Source: Luteibacter rhizovicinus DSM 16549 (GTDB lineage: Bacteria > Pseudomonadota > Gammaproteobacteria > Xanthomonadales > Rhodanobacteraceae). Taken from it: 64,000 bases of DNA. This document shows, one piece after another, positions 54,363 to 62,897 of the stretch. Every line of letters begins with the position of its first letter. Positions within the stretch are counted from its first letter, which is position 1. The stretch covers positions 1,426,001 through 1,490,000 of the forward strand of contig NZ_CP017480.1 of the NCBI RefSeq assembly GCF_001887595.1, read 5' to 3'. The notes below the pieces were generated by a model. It worked only from the letters and a program-made list of their open reading frames with translations. It did not search any database and had not been told where the DNA came from. The translations under genes and the position numbers were made by a program.

Positions 54363-54986
54363 TCACGCTTTCACTTTGGGATTGAGCGAGTAGGTACCGG
54401 TAATGACGGCCTCGTCCACTACATGTCCTTTGATGACGTCGCGCAGCTCGGCCAGCGAGAACCCGTTTTCGAGCGGCACCGTGTCGACGTCCAGTGCATA
54501 GACGTGGAAATGGTAGTGGTGCGCAATGGAGTCGTTCCACGGCGGACAGGGGCCGTCGTACCCGTGGTAATGGCCTTCCATATCGCGATCGCCCTTGAAC
54601 CAGCCCGTGTAGCTGTTGAGGCCCTGGACCGAGCCCGGCGCGCCGACCGGATCCTTCTTGCCGCGGGCCACGATGCCTTCGCCGCAGGCGCCTTCGCCCA
54701 GTTCCCGGCATTCCAGCGGGATGTTGGCCATCAGCCAGTGCACGAACTCCACGCGTGGCAGGGTGCGGGGCACTTCGCGTCCTTCGACGTTGACGTCGTC
54801 CGCCTTGGACGGAACATCCGTATCGATGACGGCAATGGCGAACGATTTCGCCGTGCCCGGCACTTCGGTCCAGGCCAGGTGGGGCGTGACGTTACCCGCC
54901 GGCTTGATGGGCTCGCCGATCTCCATGAACGCGTACGTGGCCGGGATGGGCTTGCCGTTCTCGATGCTGTCGCTCTTCAGGCGCAT
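54363..54986 (-). CDS. YbhB/YbcL (Raf kinase inhibitor-like, PEBP) protein
   Basis: A 207-residue PEBP-family protein with the family's ligand-binding signature residues: the PHLAWTEVPGTAKSFAIAVID stretch, then EFVHWLMANI and the GYDGPCPPWNDSIAHHYHFHVYALD region. It has no obvious signal peptide. The ATG at 54986 is preferred over the upstream frame to 55088, which overlaps the next gene. Bacterial PEBPs have no firmly known substrate. It follows the YheT-like hydrolase gene after 20 bases, so they may be co-transcribed. Confidence 0.88.
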   Translation of the reverse strand: MRLKSDSIENGKPIPATYAFMEIGEPIKPAGNVTPHLAWTEVPGTAKSFAIAVIDTDVPSKADDVNVEGREVPRTLPRVEFVHWLMANIPLECRELGEGACGEGIVARGKKDPVGAPGSVQGLNSYTGWFKGDRDMEGHYHGYDGPCPPWNDSIAHHYHFHVYALDVDTVPLENGFSLAELRDVIKGHVVDEAVITGTYSLNPKVKA

Positions 54987-55006
54987 AGGGATCTCCTCGT
55001 TGGGTT

Positions 55007-56008
55007 TCAGCGGGCGATCGCGTTGAAACGGGCCGCGATGTAGTCGTCCGTAAAGCTGGTCATGCTGAAATCGCGTATGAAGCCGCAATGGCCACCGTAG
55101 CTGGCGATATCGAGCTCGATATTCGGCGGCAGGCGCAGGGCATGGAACGCGCCGATCGGAATGACGGGATCGTCGCTCGAGGTCAGGATCGTGGCCGGAA
55201 CGTGCATGTTCATGAGCCGGTCGCCGGCGATCGAGTAGCCGTCGAGATAGGCCTCGAGTGAACCGAAGTCCGTGTGGCGCAGGACCAGGGAGGCCGTGAG
55301 CTCACGCATGTTCTGCTTGAGTTCGTTGAGCTCGAAGTACGTCTGCTGCGGGAAAGCCTCTTGCTTGAGGCGGAGCGACCGGCGCCATTTCTGCATGAAA
55401 TAGGCGTGGTAGATCCACGGCGCTTCCTTCTCGAGGGAAAACAGACCCTCGGCCGGATCCACGATGGGGCAGACCGCGAGGACGTAATCCAGCGGCACGC
55501 CCTGCGACGGCGCCAGCATGGCCGCGCGCAGCGCGAAATTCCCACCGAGCGAAAACCCCGCCACGCCGATCGTCTTCGCGGGGAACATCCGGGCGATCTC
55601 GCCCAGGGCGGTGACCACTTCGTCGATCCGGCAGGAGTGGAACAGCGCCTCGTTCAGCCCGTGGCTATCGCCGTGGTCGCGGAAGTTCAGGCGGAACACA
55701 TCCCAGCCATCTTCGAGCAGGCGGCTACCCGTCTGCAGCACGTAGGTCGAGTCGACGCTGCCCTCCCAGCCGTGGAACAGGATCGCCAGTCCGCGTGATT
55801 CGCGGCCGGTGGCCTGGGCCGTGTAACGACCACTGAGCCGATCGCCCTGGCCCACGTCGACCAGCACTTCGCGCGCGTCCACCTGCACCTGGTGTGCGCG
55901 TTTGGGCAGCAACCGACGGCGGACGCCGCTGGAGGAAAGCATGGTCTGGATGTGCCCGCTGCGCAGCGGCCACGGCGGCAGGAAGTCTGAGCCTTTAGGC
56001 AGACTCAT
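55007..56008 (-). CDS. YheT-family alpha/beta hydrolase
   Basis: A 333-residue alpha/beta hydrolase of the YheT type, with the characteristic opening PPWPLRSGHIQTMLSS, HGWEGS (oxyanion region), nucleophile elbow GFSLGG, the acidic residue in SSDDPVIP and His in YGGHCGF. YheT enzymes are thought to hydrolyse lipid-like esters. It overlaps the acyltransferase gene upstream by 4 bp, so a role in lipid metabolism is plausible. Confidence 0.88.
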   Translation of the reverse strand: MSLPKGSDFLPPWPLRSGHIQTMLSSSGVRRRLLPKRAHQVQVDAREVLVDVGQGDRLSGRYTAQATGRESRGLAILFHGWEGSVDSTYVLQTGSRLLEDGWDVFRLNFRDHGDSHGLNEALFHSCRIDEVVTALGEIARMFPAKTIGVAGFSLGGNFALRAAMLAPSQGVPLDYVLAVCPIVDPAEGLFSLEKEAPWIYHAYFMQKWRRSLRLKQEAFPQQTYFELNELKQNMRELTASLVLRHTDFGSLEAYLDGYSIAGDRLMNMHVPATILTSSDDPVIPIGAFHALRLPPNIELDIASYGGHCGFIRDFSMTSFTDDYIAARFNAIAR

Positions 56009-56805
56009 GCGGGCGTATCGGTGTCCAGGGCCAGCGCGATGCGCTCGCGCGATGCCTCGGCCATCCGCCGGCGGCCATCGGCCGATACCGGCACGGGCTC
56101 GAGGAAGTGCACTTCGACGTCCAGCGGGGCCTCACCCAACAGACGGATGACGTTGCCCATGAAGGTCTCGTTTTCACGGAACCCCGCGTCGATGACGCGG
56201 CGACCCTGGCGCGCGAAGCGCAGCGCGACCGGCTGGACCGGCACCTCGGCATCGAGCGCCGCCTGGAAGATGCGGGCGTGGAAGATCCGGAGCACGCCGT
56301 TGTGGCCCGTACCGCCCTCGGGGAATACCGCCACCGCGCGGCCCGCGCGGAGCCGTTCGACCATCACCGCCATGACCGAAGCCAGCGAATGGTTGCTGCC
56401 GCGGCGATGGAAAATCGTGCCACCCCTCGCAGCCATCCAACCGACCAGCGGCCAGCCGGCGATCTCGGCCTTGGCGACAAAGCAGGCGGCGCGCTGCGAA
56501 TGCACCACGGTGATGTCGAGCCAGGAGGTGTGGTTGGCTACAAAAAGGACCGGATCCGCCAGTGGCGTGCCGAAACGACGGCTGCGGAAGCCGAAGATAC
56601 GAAGCAGCAGGACCGACCACAGCCGGATCGCACGGTGGGCGAACGGCTCGCGGCCGTTCTTCATCACGCCGCCGGCCCAGCTCAGCACGAGGGCGCAGAT
56701 CAGGATGGCGAGCACGATATGCAGCAACACCAGCGGGATTCGCCATAGATAGCGAAGCGGACGCATGCGGTCGCGGGAGCTCAGGTTGGCGGAGGTGGCT
56801 TCCAT
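56005..56805 (-). CDS. 1-acyl-sn-glycerol-3-phosphate acyltransferase (PlsC-like)
   Basis: A 266-residue membrane-associated acyltransferase. A hydrophobic helix near the N-terminus (about 20-45) is followed by the catalytic HX4D motif (NHTSWLD) and the FPEGGTGHNG motif that binds phosphate. These are the PlsC/LPLAT signatures. It probably makes phosphatidic acid or a related lipid. The start is uncertain: ATG 56805 is used, but GTG 56814 and ATG 56766 are alternatives. It is coupled to the YheT-like gene by a 4-bp overlap. Confidence 0.87.
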   Translation of the reverse strand: MEATSANLSSRDRMRPLRYLWRIPLVLLHIVLAILICALVLSWAGGVMKNGREPFAHRAIRLWSVLLLRIFGFRSRRFGTPLADPVLFVANHTSWLDITVVHSQRAACFVAKAEIAGWPLVGWMAARGGTIFHRRGSNHSLASVMAVMVERLRAGRAVAVFPEGGTGHNGVLRIFHARIFQAALDAEVPVQPVALRFARQGRRVIDAGFRENETFMGNVIRLLGEAPLDVEVHFLEPVPVSADGRRRMAEASRERIALALDTDTPA

Positions 56806-56888
56806 CAAGAACACAAGATTAACGATGGCTGGGCTGTGCCGCTAGAGGAAGTTGTCTTTGTTCTTAAGAGACGCGGGCTTGCGATCTG

Positions 56889-57368
56889 CTAGACCGCCAC
56901 GTTACCGAGCGGCAAGGCCGTCGAAGCCTTGACCGTGCGTAAGACAAAGCTCGTATTGACGTCGGCGACGCCCGCCGCGTTGAGGAGGCGATCGAGCAGA
57001 AAGCGTGAGAATCCGTCGAGGTCCGCAACGTAGACCTGAAGCAGGTAGTCCATGTCACCCGTCAGGGCGTAGCAGGACACCACCTCGTCCCATTCGGCCA
57101 CGCGCTCGGTGAACTGGTCGATCGCCTCGGCCTCGTGCCGGGAAAGCTGCACCCGGACGAAGGCCTGGAGCCCCAGGCCGAGCGAGCGCGGTTCCAGGCG
57201 GGCGCCGTAACCCGCAATCACGCCATCGGCCTCGAGCTTCTGCATGCGACGCAGGCAGGCCGAGGGGGAAAGGTTTATCTCCGCCGCCAGTTCGGCATTG
57301 GTGATCCGGCCGTGGGTTTGCAGGGTGGCCAGAATGCGCAGGTCCGTGCGGTCCAGGGTCGCTTGCAT
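56889..57368 (-). CDS. Lrp/AsnC-family regulator
   Basis: A 159-residue Lrp-family regulator: N-terminal winged helix (LDRTDLRILATLQTHGRI, TNAELAAEINLSPSACLRRM) and a C-terminal RAM effector domain (AFVRVQLSRHEAEAIDQF, CYALTGDMDYLLQVYVADL). The ATG at 57368 is preferred because family similarity starts there. It is divergent from phhA with a 139-base shared region, so it probably regulates phenylalanine breakdown in response to an amino acid. Confidence 0.92.
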   Translation of the reverse strand: MQATLDRTDLRILATLQTHGRITNAELAAEINLSPSACLRRMQKLEADGVIAGYGARLEPRSLGLGLQAFVRVQLSRHEAEAIDQFTERVAEWDEVVSCYALTGDMDYLLQVYVADLDGFSRFLLDRLLNAAGVADVNTSFVLRTVKASTALPLGNVAV

Positions 57369-57507
57369 GTTTCTGTCGCCATTGGCCTGAATGGAGATGC
57401 AATGTTGCACTACACGCCCTTTGGCGCGCAACAACACAAGCCTATTGCGGCAGTTCCCCGCTAAGCTGGTTTTCCGATAACCCGCAGCAGCCCCAAGGAG
57501 GCCCGCC

Positions 57508-58395
57508 ATGGACACCCCCCGTCGCGTCGAACACCAGCAGACCGATCGCGGTTATGTGCCCGTCTATGCAACCGGCACCGTGGAGCAGCCGTGGGAGAGC
57601 TACTCGAAGACCGATCACGAGGTCTGGGACACGCTATACAAGCGTCAGCGTGAGCTGCTGCCGGCGTACGCCTGCCAGGAGTTTCTTGACGGCGTGGAGC
57701 GCTTCGGCCTGGGCGATGGCGGCATCCCGCGCTTTTCCGAGCTGAACAAGGTGCTGGGCGACGCCACCGGCTGGGAAGTCGTGGCCGTGGAAGGCCTGTT
57801 GCCGGACGAGGTATTTTTCGACCATCTGGCCAACCGCCGTTTTCCGGTCAGCTGGTGGATCCGCAAGCCGGATCAGCTCGATTACCTTTCCGAGCCGGAC
57901 CTGTTCCACGACCTCTTCGGCCACGTGCCGCTGCTGCTCAACCCGGTGTTCGCCGACTACATGCAGGCGTACGGCAAGGGTGGCATGAAGGCGCATGCGA
58001 TCGGCCCCGAAGCCCTGATGAACCTGACACGCCTCTACTGGTACACGGTGGAGTTTGGCCTGATCCGGACGGACAAGGGCCTGCGTATCTACGGGGCGGG
58101 CATTGTCAGTTCCAAGGGCGAGTCGATCTACTCGATCGATTCCCCGGCGCCGAACCGCATCGGCTTTGACCTGGAGCGTGTGATGAACACGCGCTACAGG
58201 ATCGATACCTTCCAGCAGACCTACTTCGTCATCGATGATTTCGCCCAGTTGTTCGACGCCACGCGTCCGGACTTCACACCGATCTACGGCACGCTTGCCG
58301 ATAGCTCGGCGGTGGCGGCCGGCGAGGTTCTTCCAGGCGACCACGTCTTCCACCGTGGCACCCGCGAGGGCTTCGCTTCAGGCGCTGACAACTGA
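57508..58395 (+). CDS. phhA: Phenylalanine 4-monooxygenase
   Basis: This enzyme converts phenylalanine to tyrosine using tetrahydropterin and O2. The 295-residue product matches bacterial PhhA: HDLFGHVP with metal-binding His134 and His139, Glu182 in YWYTVEFGL as the third iron ligand, and the pterin region KPDQLDYLSEPDLFHD. The start is preceded by AAGGAGG. In the intergenic region with the Lrp gene there is a small palindrome, TGCAA-TG-TTGCA, at 57398-57409, a weak candidate regulator site. No pterin recycling gene (phhB) is adjacent. Confidence 0.96.
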   Translation: MDTPRRVEHQQTDRGYVPVYATGTVEQPWESYSKTDHEVWDTLYKRQRELLPAYACQEFLDGVERFGLGDGGIPRFSELNKVLGDATGWEVVAVEGLLPDEVFFDHLANRRFPVSWWIRKPDQLDYLSEPDLFHDLFGHVPLLLNPVFADYMQAYGKGGMKAHAIGPEALMNLTRLYWYTVEFGLIRTDKGLRIYGAGIVSSKGESIYSIDSPAPNRIGFDLERVMNTRYRIDTFQQTYFVIDDFAQLFDATRPDFTPIYGTLADSSAVAAGEVLPGDHVFHRGTREGFASGADN

Positions 58396-58429
58396 ATCTC
58401 AACGATGCCCTAACGAATGGGCCTCTAGG

Positions 58430-58714
58430 ATGGGCTTACTTTCCGCTGAACAGGGTGTGTCCATCGTGGTCGTCTTCGATATTCCGTTCGAGTCCGTGGG
58501 TCCGGGTCTCTGGCTGTTGCAGAAGAACGAAGCGGAATACGGTGAATTCTGTTCGAGGGATGACGCCCTGGAATGCGCGGTAAGCGAAGCCCGGCGGATC
58601 GAGCAGACCCATGCGTTCTCCGACATCGTGCTGAACATCGAAGGAAACGACGGCGTGTGGCGGGCTTTCGACACGTCCATCCGGCCATACGCGAGTCGCA
58701 GCCGCACCATCTGA
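58430..58714 (+). CDS. Small protein of unknown function downstream of phhA
   Basis: A 94-residue soluble protein read from the ATG at 58430, 35 bases after phhA. The pattern of hydrophobic strand, GPGLWLLQKNEAEYGEF, a helix with ALECAVSEARRIEQ, and LNIEGNDGVWRAF recalls DUF2188-type small proteins (an alpha/beta fold with a tryptophan-rich strand), but I cannot confirm the family. The Shine-Dalgarno is weak (TAGGATG). A strong terminator follows within 25 bases, supporting that it is the last gene of the transcript. Confidence 0.6.
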   Translation: MGLLSAEQGVSIVVVFDIPFESVGPGLWLLQKNEAEYGEFCSRDDALECAVSEARRIEQTHAFSDIVLNIEGNDGVWRAFDTSIRPYASRSRTI

Positions 58715-58737
58715 TTCAGATATGACGCGTTTCCTGG

Positions 58738-58775
58738 CGGGCGGGTGGGTCGATGACTCGCCCGCCCGTTTTGTT
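58738..58775 (+). terminator. Rho-independent terminator after the small phhA-downstream gene
   Basis: CGGGCGGG and CCCGCCCG form a perfect 8-bp stem, extendable to 12 bp with G-U pairs, followed by TTTTGTT on the plus strand. Confidence 0.85.
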
Positions 58776-58797
58776 GTGTCTGTGAGAGCTGGATGTC

Positions 58798-58867
58798 TGT
58801 GGGAGCCGGCTGTGCCGGCGATGGGTGCTTGCTTCTACCTAGCTTTCGCCGCTGAAGCGGCTCCCAG
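58798..58867. repeat. REP-like inverted pair, cluster 2
   Basis: A forward unit, TGTGGGAGCCGGCTGTGCCGGCGA, starts at 58798 and an inverted unit, TCGCCGCTGAAGCGGCTCCCA, ends at about 58865. Each contains its own internal hairpin. The pair matches the REP elements at 24.1 and 61.0 kb. Confidence 0.8.
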
Positions 58868-58909
58868 AAAAAATAAAACCCCGGCAGCCAGGGGAGGAGC
58901 TGCCGGGGT
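58867..58909 (-). terminator. Rho-independent terminator of the SGNH hydrolase gene
   Basis: ACCCCGGCAG and CTGCCGGGGT (58878-58887, 58900-58909) form a perfect 10-bp stem with a 12-base loop. On the minus strand it is followed by TTTTATTTTTT. It lies about 135 bases past the hydrolase stop codon. Confidence 0.85.
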
Positions 58910-59044
58910 CGGTGTCGGGTCCAGGCTATCAGGGGAAATAGCGGGACCCGGGACAGAAGGACCAATGGAAGCCGGTCGTCTGACAACAGGTCGCCTCTCG
59001 GCGATCACAGACTTAGATAAGGGCGATCGCGTGAAGTTCCCGCA

Positions 59045-59752
59045 TCATGGGGTGGTCGCGTTTTGCTTGCGTTTATCTTCAGCGGCCATCGCGTGCTCCG
59101 CGAGCCACGGCTTCACCTGTGCAACCCACAGCGCATAGCCCTTCGCTGTCATATGTAACCCATCGTCGATGAACAGATCCGGCTTCGGCTGACCCTGCGC
59201 GTCGAGCATCGCCGGCACCACGTCGAGGAAAGCGACGTTGCTCTGCGTCATCGCCCAGTCACGGATGAGCTTATCGGCCTGCAGGATCTGCGGCAGCAGG
59301 GCGATGCGAGCGACGCTGGGCTTGATGGCGATGAAGGCGATCGGCAGATGCGGCTGCGCCTGGCGGACCTTGCCGACGAAGGCGGCGAAATCGTCGCGCA
59401 CCTGCTCCGGCGAATCGCCACCTTGCAGATCGTTGTCGCCGGCATACATCACCAGGGCCGCGGGGTGGTAAGGCTCCACGATGCGCTCGGCGAAGGCGGT
59501 GGAATCGTCCAGGTCGGAACCACCAAAGCCACGGTTGATGACGCGATAACCCGGGAAATCCGTGGGGAGCGTCTTCCAGAAGCGGATCGACGAACTGCCG
59601 ATGAAGAGCACGGCGTTGGCGGGCGGAGGATTGGCTTTGTCCGAGGCCTCGAAGGCCTGGATATCGGCATTCCATCGGTCGTGGTCGGCCTCTTTGGCAA
59701 GAGCACCGAAGGAAAAAACGAAAAGGATGAGGAGGATCGTCAGGCGGGTCAT
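59045..59752 (-). CDS. Exported SGNH/GDSL-type hydrolase
   Basis: A 235-residue exported esterase/lipase-like enzyme. The signal peptide MTRLTILLILFVFSFGALA is followed by the four SGNH blocks: FIGSSS (nucleophile Ser, block I), RGFGGSD (Gly), AGDNDL (Asn, block III) and DGLHMT with catalytic Asp and His (block V). The ATG at 59752 opens the signal peptide; a GTG at 59761 is the alternative. The substrate may be an acyl ester or acetylated carbohydrate. A strong terminator lies downstream. Confidence 0.9.
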   Translation of the reverse strand: MTRLTILLILFVFSFGALAKEADHDRWNADIQAFEASDKANPPPANAVLFIGSSSIRFWKTLPTDFPGYRVINRGFGGSDLDDSTAFAERIVEPYHPAALVMYAGDNDLQGGDSPEQVRDDFAAFVGKVRQAQPHLPIAFIAIKPSVARIALLPQILQADKLIRDWAMTQSNVAFLDVVPAMLDAQGQPKPDLFIDDGLHMTAKGYALWVAQVKPWLAEHAMAAEDKRKQNATTP

Positions 59753-59770
59753 TCGAAACACCGTAACCGC

Positions 59771-60517
59771 TTACGGTCGACGAGGTAACCCCTGGCGTTC
59801 GACGGGTGTCACCTTCAGCACGGCCTCGACGCGCGCACCGTTCCAGCGATAAATGAGGTGCTCGGCCTGTATGCAAGGGGCAACCAGGTCGGGATAGAAC
59901 ACGGCAACGCATTCGCCGCCTTCGTGGCGCGCGCTGTCGTAGACGATGCCGTTCGAGCCCTCGTCGCGCAGGCGACGGGCCAGCCTCATGCTGGCGGTGT
60001 ACGAGTCGGGATCGTGCTCCGCCGGCCAGCCGCCACGAATGTCGTGCAGTTTTCCTGCGATGGCCGTCTTGTAGCAGCGCACCTGCACGTCGGTCGGCGG
60101 CTCGTGCGTGGCCGTAAGGAAGGCTTCGCGATGGAAGACGGTTTCCTCGATCGCCGTGGCGATGCTGTGCGCGGCGTAGAACGCGCCCCAGTGCCCATCG
60201 GAAAAGCGACTGCCCTCAGGCGGGACGTGCGCAAAGGCCGCCATGATCGGCGTCGTACCGGGTCCAGAGACACGTCGGCCTGGTGGAACCAGGCTCAGGG
60301 CGCCGATTTCATCCCGCAGGCGTGGATTGGTCAGCGACTCGATCGCCATGACCGCATCGATGTCCTTCGGATCGGCAATCCGGTCGAACAGGCCCACTGG
60401 TGGGAACCGGCTGGGAACGATGCGGTAGGCGTGCGTCCAGCGGATGCGACGGAGGGGAGGTTGCGGCGAGCCCCCATCGCCGCTGACGCGGCTTCTGCCT
60501 GAGGGTGGGGCGCTCAC
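59771..60517 (-). CDS. RES-domain toxin (NAD-degrading type) of toxin-antitoxin pair
   Basis: A 248-residue RES-family protein. The Arg (AYRIVPSRFPP), Glu (ATAIEETVFH) and Ser (GIVYDSARHEG) positions that name the family are all present. Characterised RES toxins (for example MbcT and ParT) degrade or use NAD and arrest growth. The N-terminus has about 30 extra residues rich in Arg, Ser and Pro. The gene overlaps its putative antitoxin by 4 bp, antitoxin first, in the standard order for this type II system. Confidence 0.9.
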   Translation of the reverse strand: MSAPPSGRSRVSGDGGSPQPPLRRIRWTHAYRIVPSRFPPVGLFDRIADPKDIDAVMAIESLTNPRLRDEIGALSLVPPGRRVSGPGTTPIMAAFAHVPPEGSRFSDGHWGAFYAAHSIATAIEETVFHREAFLTATHEPPTDVQVRCYKTAIAGKLHDIRGGWPAEHDPDSYTASMRLARRLRDEGSNGIVYDSARHEGGECVAVFYPDLVAPCIQAEHLIYRWNGARVEAVLKVTPVERQGLPRRP

Positions 60518-60915
60518 CCGTTCCAGCCGCGCTGGGCGTCCAGGTACTGACGGACCACGTAGAGGTCGGCGACGTTGCCTGAAAGCATGCGATCGAGGGC
60601 GGGGCGCCCCCCGAACAATGAGGCGTCATTGGGCTTTCGTAGCCAGGCATCGGCCTGGGCGGGATCGGGAAAGAGGATCTGGAGGTCCTTCCAGATACCG
60701 AGCAGGTAGCTGATTCGCTCGATGACGTCGCGGGAGGGCGTGCCGTCCTGCTGTTTCTTCCACTTGAAGTACGTCGACTCGGGCGGGTCGCCGAGCAGGG
60801 TGCGCTGCTCGGTGACGCGGAGCTTCCAGCGTTCGGCCAAGGCGAAAAAGGCCCGCAATGCGGGACCGCCGAGGTCGCCGGTGGGTAGGGGTTCGGCGTG
60901 GATGACTGAATGCAT
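60514..60915 (-). CDS. Xre/MbcA/ParS-type antitoxin
   Basis: A 133-residue protein with an N-terminal Xre-like helical region (ALAERWKLRVTEQRTLLG) and a C-terminal MbcA/ParS/Xre toxin-binding domain (DUF2384 type) with LFPDPAQADAWLRKPN and FGGRPALDRML. The ATG at 60915 is preferred over the upstream frame to 61014, which has no family similarity. It should neutralise the downstream RES toxin and repress the operon; an imperfect palindrome over a -10-like TATATT is just upstream. Confidence 0.88.
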   Translation of the reverse strand: MHSVIHAEPLPTGDLGGPALRAFFALAERWKLRVTEQRTLLGDPPESTYFKWKKQQDGTPSRDVIERISYLLGIWKDLQILFPDPAQADAWLRKPNDASLFGGRPALDRMLSGNVADLYVVRQYLDAQRGWNG

Positions 60916-60943
60916 CGCTGCTCTACCTGTGGAGTTATTTGGC

Positions 60944-60965
60944 AATATACCCCATAGGTGTACCT
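60944..60965 (-). promoter_or_regulatory. Candidate promoter/operator of the RES-Xre operon
   Basis: An AT-rich island upstream of the antitoxin contains TATATT on the minus strand (60944-60949), a fair -10 element 28 bases before the ATG. It overlaps an imperfect inverted repeat, TACCCC-ATA-GGTGTA (60948-60962), where the antitoxin may bind. No convincing -35 box was seen. Confidence 0.35.
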
Positions 60966-60998
60966 GAGTCACGGAAAGATCGGTGGACATGTGCCCTT

Positions 60999-61111
60999 GT
61001 GGGAGCCGATTCATCGGCGATCCCGCGGCAGCGGGCCAGAGCTCATCTGGGATGGGGGAGCTTGCGGCTAAGCCGCTTCGTTGGCTTTTCGCCGCTGAAG
61101 CGGCTCCTACA
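60999..61111. repeat. REP-like inverted pair, cluster 3
   Basis: GTGGGAGCCGATTCATCGGCGAT begins at 60999, and an inverted unit, TCGCCGCTGAAGCGGCTCC, lies at 61089-61107. Between them is another small hairpin (GCGGCTAAGCCGC at 61065-61077). The first unit is identical to the reverse complement of the first unit of cluster 1. Confidence 0.8.
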
Positions 61112-61116
61112 TTTCC

Positions 61117-62853
61117 TTATTTCTTGGAGGCGATCCAGGCGTCGACGTGTTGCTCGAGCACCGGCAGCGGTACCGAGCCCAGGGCGAGGACGGTGTCGTG
61201 GAAGGCGCGAAGGTCGAATTTCTCGCCCAACTGCGCTTCGGCGCGCTCGCGAAGCTCGCGAATCTTCAGGTAGCCCAGTTCATAGGACAGCGCCTGCCCG
61301 GGCCAGCTGATGTAGCGATCCACCTCGTTGGCGATCTCGCGCTGGCTGAGGGCGGTGTTCTGCGTGAGGTAGTCGATCGCCTGCTGGCGCGTCCAGCCCA
61401 GGTGATGGATGCCGGTGTCGACAACCAGACGGCAGGCACGCCACATCTGGTAGGTGAGGTAGCCGAAGTGCTCGTAGGGCGTGTGGTAGATGCCCATTTC
61501 CTCGCCGAGATACTCGGAGTAAAGCGCCCAGCCCTCACCGTAGGCCGAGATGTAGCCGTCACGACGGAACGGCGGCAGCCCGTCCTGTTCGGCCGACAGC
61601 CCCAGCTGCAGGGCATGACCCGGCATCGACTCGTGCAGGGTCAGCGCCGGCATGTTGAAGAGGGGGCGCGACGGCAGGTCATAGGTATTGACCAGATAGA
61701 CGTCCGCACCGCCACGGCCCGAGGTGTAGTACGGCGCGATGTCTGCCGGAACGGGTTCGATCGCAAAGCGCTGGCGAGGCAGCAGGCCGAAGTACTTGCC
61801 CAGCTTGCCGTCCACCTGCTTGGCCACCCACGCCGTGCGCATGAGCAACTCGTCCGGTGTCTTCGCATAGAACTGGGGATCGGTGCGCAGGAATTGCAGG
61901 AACGCCGGGAAGTCCCCCTTGAAACCGGTGTCCTTCATCGTCTCGAGCATGGCTTCATGGATCTTCGCCACCTCGCGCAGGCCGATCGCATGGATCTCGT
62001 CGGGCGAAAGGTCCAACGTGGTGTACTCGCGGATCTGCTGGCGGTAGTACGCCTTGCCGTCCGGCAGCGATTCCGCGGCCAGCGTGGGTCGCGCCTTCGG
62101 CACGTACTCGGTGCGGAAGAAGGTCAAGAGCTTGCCGTAGGCGGGAATCACGCCCTGGGCGATCGCGCTGCGTGCGTCGGCGCGAAGCGCTTCGGCGTCC
62201 TTGGCAGGCAAGGACTTGGGCAGGGTCTTGAAGGGCTTGTAGAGCGCACTGTCTTCCGGGTTCTTCAGCTCGGCCACGGCAGCGATCGAGACATCGCGTC
62301 CATCGAGCACGTCGCGCGGCACGGTGAAGCCACGCGCCAGCCCGAGGCGCATGTTGGCGATTTCCTGATCCATATAGGCCGGAATCTGCCGCACGCGCTC
62401 GATGTAGTGCCGGTAGTCCTCGCGCGTGCGCAGGTCGTCGCCATGTAGCACGTAGCCTACGTCGGACCAGAACGCCGAGTCGCTGTTGAACGGCATCTGC
62501 CACTGGGCAAAGCGCTGTGCGGCCGCGAGATTGAAGATCTGCTCGTGGTACACCGCGTAGTCCACGCGAACCGTGCCGCTGAGGCTGCGCGGGTCGATGC
62601 GATCGAGCTGCGCCAGCACATCGTTCCAGTAAGCCAGGCGCCGCGCCTGGCTGGCGGCATCCACCGTATCCAGCCGACCGTCACCAGGCTGCGCTTCACC
62701 CGAGGTGAGGATGCCGGCCTGCCCGTTACGCCAGCTCCATTCCTTCGTATAGATGCCCTTGAAGGCCTCGTCCGGCGACGCGGTGGGCGTGGCGGCGTGG
62801 GCGGTAGCGGCGAACATACCGGCGAAGGCGATGGCGCGGATCCAGGGAGACAT
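61117..62853 (-). CDS. Exported DUF885-family protein (probable metallohydrolase)
   Basis: A 578-residue protein with a signal peptide (MSPWIRAIAFAGMFAATAHA) and the helical DUF885 fold, which is related to thermophilic carboxypeptidase-like zinc enzymes. The motif LHESMPGHALQLG (HExxPGH) with a downstream Glu in YGEGWALYSEYLGEEMG fits metal binding, so a peptidase or related hydrolase is likely. The ATG at 62853 opens the signal peptide. It is transcribed toward REP cluster 3, which may lie at its transcript end. Confidence 0.88.
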   Translation of the reverse strand: MSPWIRAIAFAGMFAATAHAATPTASPDEAFKGIYTKEWSWRNGQAGILTSGEAQPGDGRLDTVDAASQARRLAYWNDVLAQLDRIDPRSLSGTVRVDYAVYHEQIFNLAAAQRFAQWQMPFNSDSAFWSDVGYVLHGDDLRTREDYRHYIERVRQIPAYMDQEIANMRLGLARGFTVPRDVLDGRDVSIAAVAELKNPEDSALYKPFKTLPKSLPAKDAEALRADARSAIAQGVIPAYGKLLTFFRTEYVPKARPTLAAESLPDGKAYYRQQIREYTTLDLSPDEIHAIGLREVAKIHEAMLETMKDTGFKGDFPAFLQFLRTDPQFYAKTPDELLMRTAWVAKQVDGKLGKYFGLLPRQRFAIEPVPADIAPYYTSGRGGADVYLVNTYDLPSRPLFNMPALTLHESMPGHALQLGLSAEQDGLPPFRRDGYISAYGEGWALYSEYLGEEMGIYHTPYEHFGYLTYQMWRACRLVVDTGIHHLGWTRQQAIDYLTQNTALSQREIANEVDRYISWPGQALSYELGYLKIRELRERAEAQLGEKFDLRAFHDTVLALGSVPLPVLEQHVDAWIASKK

Positions 62854-62897
62854 GCAGGAGACCGTTGACGGGAAAACCCCGATCATCGCATTCCCGG

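Larger units (their letters stand above)
58715..59044. other. Intergenic region with two terminators and a REP pair
   Basis: This 330-base gap between convergent genes holds, in order, a terminator for the rightward transcript (58738-58775), an inverted pair of REP-like elements (58798-58867), and a terminator for the leftward SGNH hydrolase gene (58867-58909). No gene was recognised in the remaining 135 bases. Confidence 0.8.
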
